Origin: Methylobacteriaceae bacterium | GTDB taxonomy: Bacteria > Pseudomonadota > Alphaproteobacteria > Rhizobiales > Beijerinckiaceae | Assembly: GCA_020638135.1 (NCBI GenBank) | Contig: JACKJE010000002.1 | Coordinates: 154,657-218,656 of the forward strand | Length of the DNA stretch: 64,000 bases | Reading direction: 5' to 3' | Part shown: piece after piece, positions 24,998 to 33,097 of the stretch | How the letters are laid out: each line of letters begins with the position of its first letter | Numbering within the stretch: position 1 is the stretch's first letter | Program-made: the position numbers and the translations under genes | Notes under the pieces: generated by a model | Seen by the model: the letters and a program-made list of their open reading frames with translations, nothing else | Told to the model about the DNA's origin: nothing | Database searches by the model: none

Positions 24998-25030
24998 CTT
25001 GATTTTTGATAGGCTTGACTTTCGATAAGG
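24998..25030. promoter_or_regulatory. Tandem 16-bp direct repeat between divergent redox genes (candidate operator)
   Basis: CTTGATTTTTGATAGG (24998-25013) is followed directly by CTTGACTTTCGATAAGG (25014-25030); 12 of the first 14 positions match. The AT-rich pair stands out in a GC-rich gap of 192 nt between the heme-copper operon (start 24902, minus) and the thioredoxin-like gene (start 25095, plus). A regulator dimer binding tandem sites could control both directions. Confidence 0.5.
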
Positions 25031-25094
25031 CTCGCGGCCGGTCGGCGCCTATCGTTCGCGGCGGAGGATCAACAATCCGAGGAACGGGAACGCC

Positions 25095-25535
25095 GTGCCT
25101 ATTTCGCGCCGCATCATGATGGCGGGCCTGTTCGTCTGGACCGCCGGCCTCGCATTCACGCCCCTGCTGGACTGGCGTTCTCCGAACAGCGGATTCGTGA
25201 CCAGGCCCGACCGCGGGAAGTTGACCGTCGTCTATGTCGGCGCCGACGATTGCGCCCCCTGCATTCGCTGGAGACGCGAGCGGCGGCCCGATTTCCAGCG
25301 CAGCGTTGCATTCCAGCGGATCGAATATCACGAGATCATCGCGCCCAAGCTGTTGTCGGCGCTGGAGGATCAATACTGGCCGGAGCCGATGCGCCACATG
25401 CGCTCCCTGATCGTCAAGGGCGGCGGCGGCGTGCCTCACTGGTTTCTGTTGCGCAAAGGGCGCGTCATCGTGTCGGCGGGCGGCGATAGCGCCTGGGATC
25501 GTCAGGTGTGGCCGATGATCGTCATGGAGTCGTAA
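25095..25535 (+). CDS. Periplasmic thioredoxin-like protein
   Basis: A 146-aa protein with an N-terminal signal anchor (about residues 5-24) and a thioredoxin-like core. The CxxC active site is C53-A-P-C56 in GADDCAPCIRW, and GVPHWFLL (about 117-124) carries the expected cis-proline. It would act in the periplasm on disulfides, plausibly keeping the CuA cysteines of subunit II or the SCO cysteines reduced. It is divergent from the heme-copper operon and shares its upstream region. Confidence 0.82.
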   Translation: MPISRRIMMAGLFVWTAGLAFTPLLDWRSPNSGFVTRPDRGKLTVVYVGADDCAPCIRWRRERRPDFQRSVAFQRIEYHEIIAPKLLSALEDQYWPEPMRHMRSLIVKGGGGVPHWFLLRKGRVIVSAGGDSAWDRQVWPMIVMES

Positions 25536-25564
25536 GGCGACAAAGCGCAGGTCGCACTACGCGC

Positions 25565-25996
25565 TCACGCCTTGAACGGATAGAGATGGATCGTCATGAC
25601 ATAGACGATCAGACCCGAGGCCGACACGAACATCCACAGCGGCAGCGCGAAACGCGCGATCCGCCGATGCGTGGCGAAGCGTTCGCGCAACGCGAATGCG
25701 ATGGCGACCGGCGCGACGACGGCGATCAGGGCCGCCGCGACGATATGGGCCGCCAGCAGCGTAAAATACACGATACGAATCGGGCCGACGCCGCCGAATT
25801 TCGCGAGGCCCGCGAAGGCGTGATAGCTGAGATAGACCACCAGGAACAAGACGCCGAGAGCGATGGCGCCCTGCATGGCGCGGCGGTGTCCTTCGCGATC
25901 GCCCGCGCGAATGCGGCTGTAGCCATATCCGAGAACGACGATCGTCGCGGCGTTGATAACCGCGATGACGTGCGGCAGAATCTTGAAGACGTTCAT
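25565..25996 (-). CDS. DUF420 (CtaM/YozB-like) membrane protein, probable oxidase assembly factor
   Basis: A 143-aa protein with four membrane helices. LPHVIAVINAATIVVLGYGY at the N-terminus, HRRAMQGAIALGVLFLVVYL then YHAFAG in the middle, and the RIVYFTLLAAHI and ALPLWMFVSASGLIVYVM blocks match the DUF420 family. The Bacillus/Staphylococcus member CtaM is needed for assembly of heme-A-type oxidase. It lies next to the thioredoxin-like gene, convergent with it (29 nt), and reinforces an assembly role for the locus. Confidence 0.85.
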   Translation of the reverse strand: MNVFKILPHVIAVINAATIVVLGYGYSRIRAGDREGHRRAMQGAIALGVLFLVVYLSYHAFAGLAKFGGVGPIRIVYFTLLAAHIVAAALIAVVAPVAIAFALRERFATHRRIARFALPLWMFVSASGLIVYVMTIHLYPFKA

Positions 25997-26164
25997 TCGC
26001 TCACCATCGACCGCGCCAATCTGATCCGCCGGGAATGCTGGCTTACTCGCGCCTCAGGAGCAAGAGGGGCCGGGCGGATGCGGGGCGGAGAGATCGGCAC
26101 GGCGGTATCGCCGGCGTCGCGCCCCGGTTGTTGCGACGCCAGCCGAAAGCCGGCGCGCTTCGCG

Positions 26165-27940
26165 TCACAGGGATGACGGCATATCGTATTGCTGCCGGGC
26201 GAGACGCGCATATGCGCCGCCGGCGGCGAGCAGATTCTCGTGTAGCCCGGTTTCGACAATGCGGCCTTCATCCATCACCAGGATCCGGTCGGCGCTACGG
26301 ATCGTCGCCAGCCGATGCGCGACGACAACCGTCGTGCGGCGACTTCCGCCCGAGGCGAGCGAGGCCTGCGCCTCCGCTTCGGTCTCTGCGTCGAGGGCGG
26401 ACGTCGCCTCATCGAGCAGCAGGATCGGCGCATCTCGCAAGAGGGCGCGCGCCAGCGCGATACGCTGCCTCTGTCCGCCCGACAGCGTTGCGCCACGCTC
26501 CCCACAGACCGTCGCATAGCCGCGATCGAGGTTCATGATGAACGAATCGATCGCCGCATCTGCGGCCACGGCGCGAATATCCGCCATCGACGCGCCCGGC
26601 CTCCCGTAACCGATATTGTCGGCGACGCTCGCGGCGAAAATGACCGGGTCTTGCGGCACGAATGCGATCTGCGCGCGCAACGCCGCTGGATCGAACGTGC
26701 GAATGTCGACGCCATCGAGACGGACGGCGCCCGCGAGCGGATCGTAGAAGCGCATCAGCAATTGCAGGATCGTCGATTTTCCGGAGCCCGAAGCGCCGAC
26801 GATTGCGACGGTCTCGCCGGCGGCGATCTTGAGCGACACGTCGTCGAGCGCGCGCGATCCCGCGTCGCGATAGGCGAAGACCACGCGGTCGAACCGGATT
26901 TCTCCGCGAACCGGCGAAGGCATGTCCGCAGGGCGGGCCGGCGCGGCAATCCGCGCCTTTTCGGCAAGCAGCTCGGCGATCCGTCCTGCCGCGCCGGCGC
27001 TTGCGGAAATCTCGTTCCAGACCTCGGAGAATTGGCTGAGCGAAGTTGCGCCGAGCAATGCGAGTAGCACGAATTGCGACAATTCCCCGCGAGTCGTCGC
27101 TCCGCTCAAGACATCCTGCGCGCCGAGGCGCAATACGGCGACCACGCCGCCGAGCGCCACGATCACGGCCAGTCCATTGAGCAGCGCCTGCAGGCCGATC
27201 AATTCGCTCGCCGCCTTGCAGCTCCTGCCGACAGCATGTGCGAAACTCTCGACGATGCGCCGTTCGGCGCAGAAAGCCTGCATCGCACGAATGGCGCCGA
27301 GATGTTCGACGGCGAGCGCCGAAGCCACCGCCAGCGTGTCCTGCGCCTCCCGCGATCGGCGTCGCAGCGCGCGTCGGATTCCGACAAGCGGCGCGATCAC
27401 GACGGGCGTCGCCACCAGGGCGACGCCCGCCAGCCTCGGATTGGTTGCGATCGACAGGCCCGTCGCGCCCACGAACATGGCGAGATTGCGCAGCGCGATC
27501 GACGCGGTTGCGCTCAGGACCGTCTTGACCTGCGTAATGTCGGCCGTCAGGCGCGACAGTATCTCGCCGGATTTCGCTTGATCGAAATACGCGGCGTCGA
27601 GGCGGACGACATGCGCGAACAGATCGCTGCGCAAATCGGCGGCGATCCGCTCGCCGAGCGTCGTCACCAGATAGTACCGGCCGGCGGCGGCCAGCGCGAT
27701 CACGCAGACAGCGCCGAACATGCCGAGAAACGCGATATTGATCGCCGAACTATCGGCGCGGGAGAAACCGACGTCGATCACGTCGCGCAGCGCAAAGGGG
27801 ACGGCAAGCGTCGCCGCCGCCGAGACCGTGAGCGCGGCCACAGCGGCGGCCGCGCGCCCGCTCCGTCGCATCGCGTAGCGCGCGAACGGGCGGAGCGCGG
27901 AGAGGGCCTCGTAGCGCTGACTTGTGGATGAGCGTGTCAT
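26165..27940 (-). CDS. ABC exporter, fused membrane and ATPase domains (ABCB/MsbA-like)
   Basis: A 591-aa half-transporter. A six-helix membrane domain (about residues 30-310) precedes an ATPase with Walker A GASGSGKST (near 382-390), signature LSGGQRQRIALARAL (near 487-501) and Walker B ILLLDEATSALD (near 508-519). ATG 27940 is chosen over a frame that continues 35 codons upstream into Arg-rich, non-family sequence; no strong ribosome site is visible at either. It would export a lipid, drug or heme/thiol-related compound as a homodimer. It separates the heme-copper locus from the ketoacid oxidoreductase operon. Confidence 0.9.
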   Translation of the reverse strand: MTRSSTSQRYEALSALRPFARYAMRRSGRAAAAVAALTVSAAATLAVPFALRDVIDVGFSRADSSAINIAFLGMFGAVCVIALAAAGRYYLVTTLGERIAADLRSDLFAHVVRLDAAYFDQAKSGEILSRLTADITQVKTVLSATASIALRNLAMFVGATGLSIATNPRLAGVALVATPVVIAPLVGIRRALRRRSREAQDTLAVASALAVEHLGAIRAMQAFCAERRIVESFAHAVGRSCKAASELIGLQALLNGLAVIVALGGVVAVLRLGAQDVLSGATTRGELSQFVLLALLGATSLSQFSEVWNEISASAGAAGRIAELLAEKARIAAPARPADMPSPVRGEIRFDRVVFAYRDAGSRALDDVSLKIAAGETVAIVGASGSGKSTILQLLMRFYDPLAGAVRLDGVDIRTFDPAALRAQIAFVPQDPVIFAASVADNIGYGRPGASMADIRAVAADAAIDSFIMNLDRGYATVCGERGATLSGGQRQRIALARALLRDAPILLLDEATSALDAETEAEAQASLASGGSRRTTVVVAHRLATIRSADRILVMDEGRIVETGLHENLLAAGGAYARLARQQYDMPSSL

Positions 27941-28117
27941 GCCAGGCGGACAGGATGCGCCATCGACGACGCCACGGCAATCGAACAGGACCGATCGAGC
28001 CCTTTTCCGCGGCGCGGCGCCACGGCGACGGAAACGCCGAAGCATACTGGCCAGAGCGCAGCGACGGCGCGTGCGTTCGATTCCCTCCGGCGCTATCGTC
28101 CGGGATCCAATAGCGCT

Positions 28118-29749
28118 TCAGATCGCTTCCTGCGTCATCACAATCGCGCCGCACGGGCATTCGCTGGCGCAGACGCCGCAGCCCTTGCAGAAGTCGTAGT
28201 TGAACTCGAAGCCCTTGCCCGGCCCCAGCTTGACGACGCTGTTGTCGGGGCAGACGCCATAGCAATTGTCGCATTCGAAGCAATTGCCACAGGACAGGCA
28301 GCGTCGCGCCTCGTAGAGCGCATTGCTTTCGTCGAGGCCCTTCACGACTTCGTCGAAGCTCGACGTGCGCCGCGCCACTTCCAGCGTCGGGCGCACGGTC
28401 TTCGGCGCCTCGCCGTAGTACCAGGCGTTGAGCTTGTCGAAGCTGGCGATCTCGTGCTTCGGCGCCGGCGCGTAGGTCTGCCCGCGCAGCCAGGCGTCGA
28501 TATGGCGGGCCGCCTTCTTGCCGTGGCCAACCGCGACTGTGACCGTGCGTTCCGATGGCACCATGTCGCCGCCGGCGAATATGCCCGTCGCGCCCGTCAT
28601 CATGTTCGGCCCGACCTCGACGACGCCATCGCGGACGTTCAGCCCCTCGACGCCCTCGAGCAGCGACAGGTCGACATCCTGGCCGAGCGCCAGAATGACG
28701 CTGTCGGCTTCGAGCGTTTCGTATTCGCCGGTCGGCTGCGGGAAACCCTTGTCGTCCAGCGCCATCTTCTCGACAGTGATCGAGCCGCCGTCGACGTTCT
28801 TGATGGTCGAGAGCCATTTCATCAGGACGCCTTCTTCCAGCGCCTCCTCGACCTCGAAATCATGCGCCGGCATCTTTTCGCGCGTGCGGCGGTAGACGAT
28901 GACGGCTTCTTCCGCGCCGAGGCGCCGCGCGGTGCGCGCGACGTCGATCGCGGTATTGCCGCCGCCGTAGACGACAACGCGGCGGCCGAGCAGCGGCTTG
29001 TCCTCGCCCTCCATCGAACGCAGCACCTGCACGGCGTCGAGCACTTTCGCGGCGCCGGCGGCGGGGATGTAGGCGCGCTTGGCGATATGCGCGCCGACCG
29101 CGAGGAAAGCCGCGTCGAATCCGCCGTCGCGCATCGCGTCGCGGATGTTCGAGACCTTGGAATTATATTCGATCGTCACCCCGAGCGCGCAGATGCGCTG
29201 CACCTCGGCGTCGAGGATTTCACGCGGCAGGCGATATTTCGGAATGCCGAAGCGCATCATGCCGCCGGGCAGCGGACCAGCTTCCCGGATCGTCACGGCG
29301 TGGCCGAGACGGGCGAGGTGATAGGCGGCCGAAAGTCCGGAAGGACCGGCGCCCACGATGAGCGCTTTCTTGCCGCTCGGCGCCGGCGGCGCATCGAAAC
29401 GCCAGCCCTTCTCGATCGCGAGATCGCCGAGAAAGCGCTCGACGGAATTGATGCCGACCGCGGAATCGATCTGCGCGCGATTGCACGCGCCTTCGCAGGG
29501 GTGATAGCAGACGCGGCCCATCACCGCCGGCAGCGGATTGTTCTGCACGAGCGCGCGCCAGGCGGCTTCGTAGTCGCCGCCTTCGGCATGGGCGAGCCAG
29601 CCCTGGATGTCCTCGCCCGCCGGACAGGCGTGATTGCACGGCGGAAGACGGTGGACATATTCAGGCCTGACCGTGCGCCAGGAGCCCGTGTGATTGACGA
29701 GCGACGTGCCGACATCGAGCGTGATGGCGAACGGGTGGTTCTGCGTCAC
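28118..29749 (-). CDS. GltD-like FAD/NAD(P) oxidoreductase fused to a C-terminal ferredoxin domain (electron-transfer subunit of the 2-oxoacid oxidoreductase)
   Basis: A 543-aa protein starting at GTG 29749, only 2 nt after the preceding stop. The N-terminal cysteine region (C38, C42, C81, C85, C89) resembles the iron-sulfur domain of GltD. It is followed by an FAD Rossmann motif (VGAGPSG, 132-138) and an NAD(P) site (VVYGGGNTAIDVA, near 285-297). The last 60 residues hold a dense cluster of cysteines: C484, C487, C490, C493, C496, C500, then C521, C524, C527, C531. It would shuttle electrons from the thiamine-dependent core to NAD(P), or the reverse. In ordinary PorABCD enzymes the ferredoxin subunit is separate and small, so this fusion suggests an NAD(P)-linked complex, as in phenylglyoxylate dehydrogenase. 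Confidence 0.85.
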   Translation of the reverse strand: MTQNHPFAITLDVGTSLVNHTGSWRTVRPEYVHRLPPCNHACPAGEDIQGWLAHAEGGDYEAAWRALVQNNPLPAVMGRVCYHPCEGACNRAQIDSAVGINSVERFLGDLAIEKGWRFDAPPAPSGKKALIVGAGPSGLSAAYHLARLGHAVTIREAGPLPGGMMRFGIPKYRLPREILDAEVQRICALGVTIEYNSKVSNIRDAMRDGGFDAAFLAVGAHIAKRAYIPAAGAAKVLDAVQVLRSMEGEDKPLLGRRVVVYGGGNTAIDVARTARRLGAEEAVIVYRRTREKMPAHDFEVEEALEEGVLMKWLSTIKNVDGGSITVEKMALDDKGFPQPTGEYETLEADSVILALGQDVDLSLLEGVEGLNVRDGVVEVGPNMMTGATGIFAGGDMVPSERTVTVAVGHGKKAARHIDAWLRGQTYAPAPKHEIASFDKLNAWYYGEAPKTVRPTLEVARRTSSFDEVVKGLDESNALYEARRCLSCGNCFECDNCYGVCPDNSVVKLGPGKGFEFNYDFCKGCGVCASECPCGAIVMTQEAI

Positions 29750-29751
29750 GT

Positions 29752-30789
29752 TCAGACCTCCTCGTCCGCGCCGGCGACGAGGCCGTAATCGGCAATATTG
29801 GCGTCGCACATGGCCTGCAGGCGGGCGACGCGGGGATCGGGCCTGTCGCCCTTGAACAGATGCGCGAAGCGGCGCTGCCGCTTCAGATAGTCCGTCACGG
29901 GAACCTGCTTCCTGATCTTGCGGACATGGGTGATGCGGCCGTGTTCGGCCTCGAAGATCGGATAAAGCCCGCATTCGACCGCAAGCCGCGCCAGATGGAT
30001 CGTGTCGTGCGAGGCCGCGCCCCAGCCGAGCGGGCATGGCACGTTGATCTGGATATAGCGCGCGCCATGAACGCTCATCGCCTTCGTCACCTTGCGCTCG
30101 AGATCGTGCAGGTCTGCGACCGTCGCGGTTGCGACATAGGGAATGTTGTGGGCGACCGCGATCTTCGGGACGGACTTGCCGGTGCCGAAGACATTGCCCG
30201 GCTCGTCGCCGACGGCCGGCGTGGTCGCGGTGCGCGCGGCGGGCGGCGTCGCCGACGAGCGCTGGACGCCGGTGTTCATGTAGCCTTCGTTATCGTAGCA
30301 GATGTAGAGGACGTCGTCGTTCCGCTCGAACATGCCCGACAGGCACTGGAAGCCGATGTCGGTCGTGCCGCCGTCGCCGCCCTGCGCGACCACGCGCGTG
30401 CGCTTGTTCTTGACGCGCATGGCGGCCGCGACGCCGGTCGCCACCGCAGCCGCATTGCCGAACAGCGAATGCACCCACGGCAATTGCCAGGAGGTTTCCG
30501 GATAGGGCGTCGTGAAAACTTCCAGACAGCCGGTCGCATTGACCGCAATCATGTCCTTGCCCGTGGCGCGCATCGCCGCGTCGATGGCGTAGCGGGCGCC
30601 CAGAGCCTCGCCGCAGCCCTGGCAGGCGCGATGCCCGCAGGTCAGCGCGTTCGAGCGGTCCTGCGAGGCCTGCACCGAACGCTCGTCCTCGCCAACGAGC
30701 CGGTTGCCGACCGTGAACGTGCCCTTTTGATAAAACTTCAGCCGCTGCACGGCTTCGCCCGGCGCGAGCGTTTCGCGAGCCTCGCTCAT
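29752..30789 (-). CDS. porB: 2-oxoacid:ferredoxin oxidoreductase beta subunit (thiamine diphosphate-binding)
   Basis: A 345-aa subunit. The proximal iron-sulfur cluster cysteines are C51, C56, C59 and C88 (CGHRACQGCGEALG and ATGC). The thiamine-diphosphate/Mg motif is GGDGGTTDIGFQCL (about 137-150) with the downstream DNEGYMNTGVQ. ATG 30789 overlaps the alpha-subunit stop (ATGA), so the longer frame upstream is rejected. The TGVQRS context is that of pyruvate synthase-type enzymes. Confidence 0.92.
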   Translation of the reverse strand: MSEARETLAPGEAVQRLKFYQKGTFTVGNRLVGEDERSVQASQDRSNALTCGHRACQGCGEALGARYAIDAAMRATGKDMIAVNATGCLEVFTTPYPETSWQLPWVHSLFGNAAAVATGVAAAMRVKNKRTRVVAQGGDGGTTDIGFQCLSGMFERNDDVLYICYDNEGYMNTGVQRSSATPPAARTATTPAVGDEPGNVFGTGKSVPKIAVAHNIPYVATATVADLHDLERKVTKAMSVHGARYIQINVPCPLGWGAASHDTIHLARLAVECGLYPIFEAEHGRITHVRKIRKQVPVTDYLKRQRRFAHLFKGDRPDPRVARLQAMCDANIADYGLVAGADEEV

Positions 30790-32042
30790 CGTGCGTCTCC
30801 CTCGGTCGCCAGTCTGCGCAGCAGGTTCTCCGCTGTCGGGCCGGAGCGCCGTTTCTTGCGGGTCGTATGTATTTCGCGACCGACGATGCGCTCGTTCAGA
30901 TCGAGGAAATGCGTGCCTTCCCACGGCTGCACGGAGGCCTGCCGGAACAGGCGATGCAGCGACGGCTTGGTGATCGGCCGGCCGCCCAGTCCGGCGACGG
31001 CCGAGTGCAAGCGCGGCGCATCGGGCAGGTTGCGCAGAGCCATGTCGACATTGTTGGCGAGCGGTCCGCCGACGCCGACGGCGATCGATTTCTCGACCAC
31101 CACGACGTCCTGTGCGCCTGCCAGCATCTTGCGCAATTCGTCAGTCGGGAAAGGACGATAGGAGACGATCGTCACCAGACCGATGGCGATGCCTTCGTCG
31201 CGCATTTCGTCGATGACATCCTTGATCGTGCCGCAGACAGATCCCATGGCGACGACGAGCACGTCGGCGTCATCGACGCGATAGGCGCGCAGGAGGCCGC
31301 CGGACTCGCGACCGAAGGCCTTCTCGAAGTCACGCGCATAATCCGTGATGAGGCGCAGCGCCTGCGTCTGCTTGTAATGCTGGAGAAACCGCACCTCGGT
31401 GAAGGCTTCCGGCCCGACCATCGCGCCGATCGAGATCGGTTCGGCGGGATCGAGCACCTGCACCGGATCATAAGGCGGCAGCCACGCGTCGACCTGAGGC
31501 TGTTCGGGCACGTCGATGCGCTCCATCGCATGGGTGAGGATGAAGCCGTCGACGCAGACCATGACAGGCATGGACAATTCCTCGGCGAGCTTGAACGCCT
31601 GGATGTGCAGGTCGACCGCCTCCTGGTTCGTCTCCGCGAACAGCTGGATCCATCCGGCGTCGCGCATCGACATGGCGTCGGAATGATCGTTCCAGATGTT
31701 GATCGGCGCGCCGATCGCGCGATTGCCGAGCGTCATCACGATCGGCAGGCCGAGGCCGGAGGCGTTGTAGACGGCTTCCGCCATGTAGAGCAGGCCCTGC
31801 GAGGCGGTGGCTGTATAGGCCCGCGCGCCCGCCGCGGACGCGCCGATCGCGACCGACAGGGCGGCGAATTCGCTCTCGACGTTGATATATTCGCAATCGG
31901 TCAGATGCCCGTCCTTGACCAGTTCGCCGAGTCCCTCGACGATGTGGGTCTGCGGCGTGATCGGATAGGCGCAGATGACTTCCGGCCGACAGAGCGCGAT
32001 GGCTTCGGCCATCGCCTTCGATCCCTCGATCTGTTTGAGCAT
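30786..32042 (-). CDS. porA: 2-oxoacid:ferredoxin oxidoreductase alpha subunit
   Basis: A 418-aa subunit starting at ATG 32042. It shows ICAYPITPQTHIVEGLGEL (about residues 24-42), the catalytic-domain YPITP motif, and SEFAALSVAIGASAAGARAY (about 57-76) followed by TASQGLLYMAE. A C-terminal domain (VVVVEKSIAVGVGGPLAN) is typical. The Cys of pyruvate enzymes that close the site is not obvious. The substrate may be pyruvate, another 2-oxoacid, or phenylglyoxylate. Confidence 0.92.
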   Translation of the reverse strand: MLKQIEGSKAMAEAIALCRPEVICAYPITPQTHIVEGLGELVKDGHLTDCEYINVESEFAALSVAIGASAAGARAYTATASQGLLYMAEAVYNASGLGLPIVMTLGNRAIGAPINIWNDHSDAMSMRDAGWIQLFAETNQEAVDLHIQAFKLAEELSMPVMVCVDGFILTHAMERIDVPEQPQVDAWLPPYDPVQVLDPAEPISIGAMVGPEAFTEVRFLQHYKQTQALRLITDYARDFEKAFGRESGGLLRAYRVDDADVLVVAMGSVCGTIKDVIDEMRDEGIAIGLVTIVSYRPFPTDELRKMLAGAQDVVVVEKSIAVGVGGPLANNVDMALRNLPDAPRLHSAVAGLGGRPITKPSLHRLFRQASVQPWEGTHFLDLNERIVGREIHTTRKKRRSGPTAENLLRRLATEGDAR

Positions 32043-32052
32043 GGCGTCTTCC

Positions 32053-32634
32053 TCACACCGCAGCGGCGGCGCGTTCCTGCGCCATGACGATTTCGTACGC
32101 CTCGCTCGCGGCGGCGACATTGGCCGCCCCGATCTTGCCCGGGAAGGTCTTCTCGATCGCCTGCTGCACGCTGGCGAAATGCACGAGTTCGCCAAGCGCG
32201 GCGAATGCCCCCAGCAACGCCGCGTTGGGCACCGGACGACCGACGTGCTTCAGGGCGAGCTCGGTCGCCGGCACGGCGACGGCATGGCCCGCCGGCAGCC
32301 GGCGCGCGATCTGGTCGATGTGCAGATCGACGAAACTGCGATTCGTGTTGACGAGCAGGTAGCCGTCGCTCTTCAGCCCGGCGAAGACGTCGACCGCCTT
32401 GAACAGGGTCGGGTCCTGGACAATCAGGCAGTCCGGTTCGAGGATGGGCTCGCGCAGCCGGATTTCCCGGTCCGCGATGCGGCAGAAGGCGACAACCGGC
32501 GCGCCGGTGCGCTCCGATCCGAAACTCGGAAAGGCCTGGGCGTGACGGCCTTCGAGAAACGCGGCGACGGACAGCATCTCGGCCGCCGTGACCACGCCCT
32601 GGCCACCTCTCCCGTGTATGCGAATCTGGAACAT
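32053..32634 (-). CDS. porC: 2-oxoacid:ferredoxin oxidoreductase gamma subunit
   Basis: A subunit of 193 aa with the family's opening motif MFQIRIHGRGGQGVVTAAEM at the start; ATG 32634 is chosen because homologous proteins begin at this motif, although an in-frame start at 32664 adds ten residues. FPSFGSERTGAPV (about 36-48) is conserved. It is the first gene of a four-gene operon: gamma, alpha, beta, flavoprotein. Confidence 0.9.
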   Translation of the reverse strand: MFQIRIHGRGGQGVVTAAEMLSVAAFLEGRHAQAFPSFGSERTGAPVVAFCRIADREIRLREPILEPDCLIVQDPTLFKAVDVFAGLKSDGYLLVNTNRSFVDLHIDQIARRLPAGHAVAVPATELALKHVGRPVPNAALLGAFAALGELVHFASVQQAIEKTFPGKIGAANVAAASEAYEIVMAQERAAAAV

Positions 32635-32664
32635 CCGACCGTCCCGCGAATGCTGATCGACCAT

Positions 32665-33033
32665 GACTGTCGCCCATTGTTGGACCGCCGCGATCCAATT
32701 TGCAATTCAGCTCATTCGAACCGTTCTGGTCCCCGGAATCCGTCCACCTGAACGGGTCGGCTCCAATTCCGGCTTTCAACGAACGCCGCGATCCCCTCGG
32801 AAAACATCAGGCGATCTGGAACCGGGTCCCGTCGGCTATGCGAAGCGCCTGAAAGGCAAAGCGGCGTCTTGTCACGCCCGGCTGTCTAAGTCTTCCGGCG
32901 GGACTGCGGTCGCGGGCTCGAAGCCTAGTCGATGGGCGGCGCGCCATCGTAGATCGCCGCCGGTCGCATCGAAGAGCGATCATCCATCGGTCGCTGCCCA
33001 GTTCACCTGCGCACGCGCACCGTGCTGCGACGA
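32665..33033. other. Intergenic region between the por operon and the Liv-type operon
   Basis: This divergent gap holds no convincing coding sequence or RNA gene. It must contain the por operon promoter (minus strand), but I see no clear -35/-10 pair for it. The stretch TTTGCAATTCAGCTC (about 32699-32713) is the only AT-richer patch next to the por start. Confidence 0.4.
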
Positions 33034-33062
33034 TTGACATGCCAGTGATACGTGCCGAATAT
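33034..33062 (+). promoter_or_regulatory. Candidate promoter of the Liv-type transporter operon
   Basis: A perfect TTGACA (33034-33039) is followed after 17 nt by GAATAT (33057-33062, 3 of 6 consensus). Transcription would begin near 33069, about 29 nt before the ATG of the binding-protein gene, which has a strong GGGAGG ribosome site. Confidence 0.4.
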
Positions 33063-33097
33063 CCGACCCAATCAACAAACGACAATGGGAGGTGGAA

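Noticed and set aside
22209..25028. A 939-codon open frame on the plus strand opposite the heme-copper operon
   Set aside because: Composition is typical of antisense frames in GC-rich DNA, and the opposite strand has clear metal-ligand motifs and overlapping starts and stops.
24998..25030. FNR/NnrR-type site in the AT-rich repeats
   Set aside because: Although TTGAT is present, the partner half ATCAA is missing and the units are direct, not inverted, repeats.
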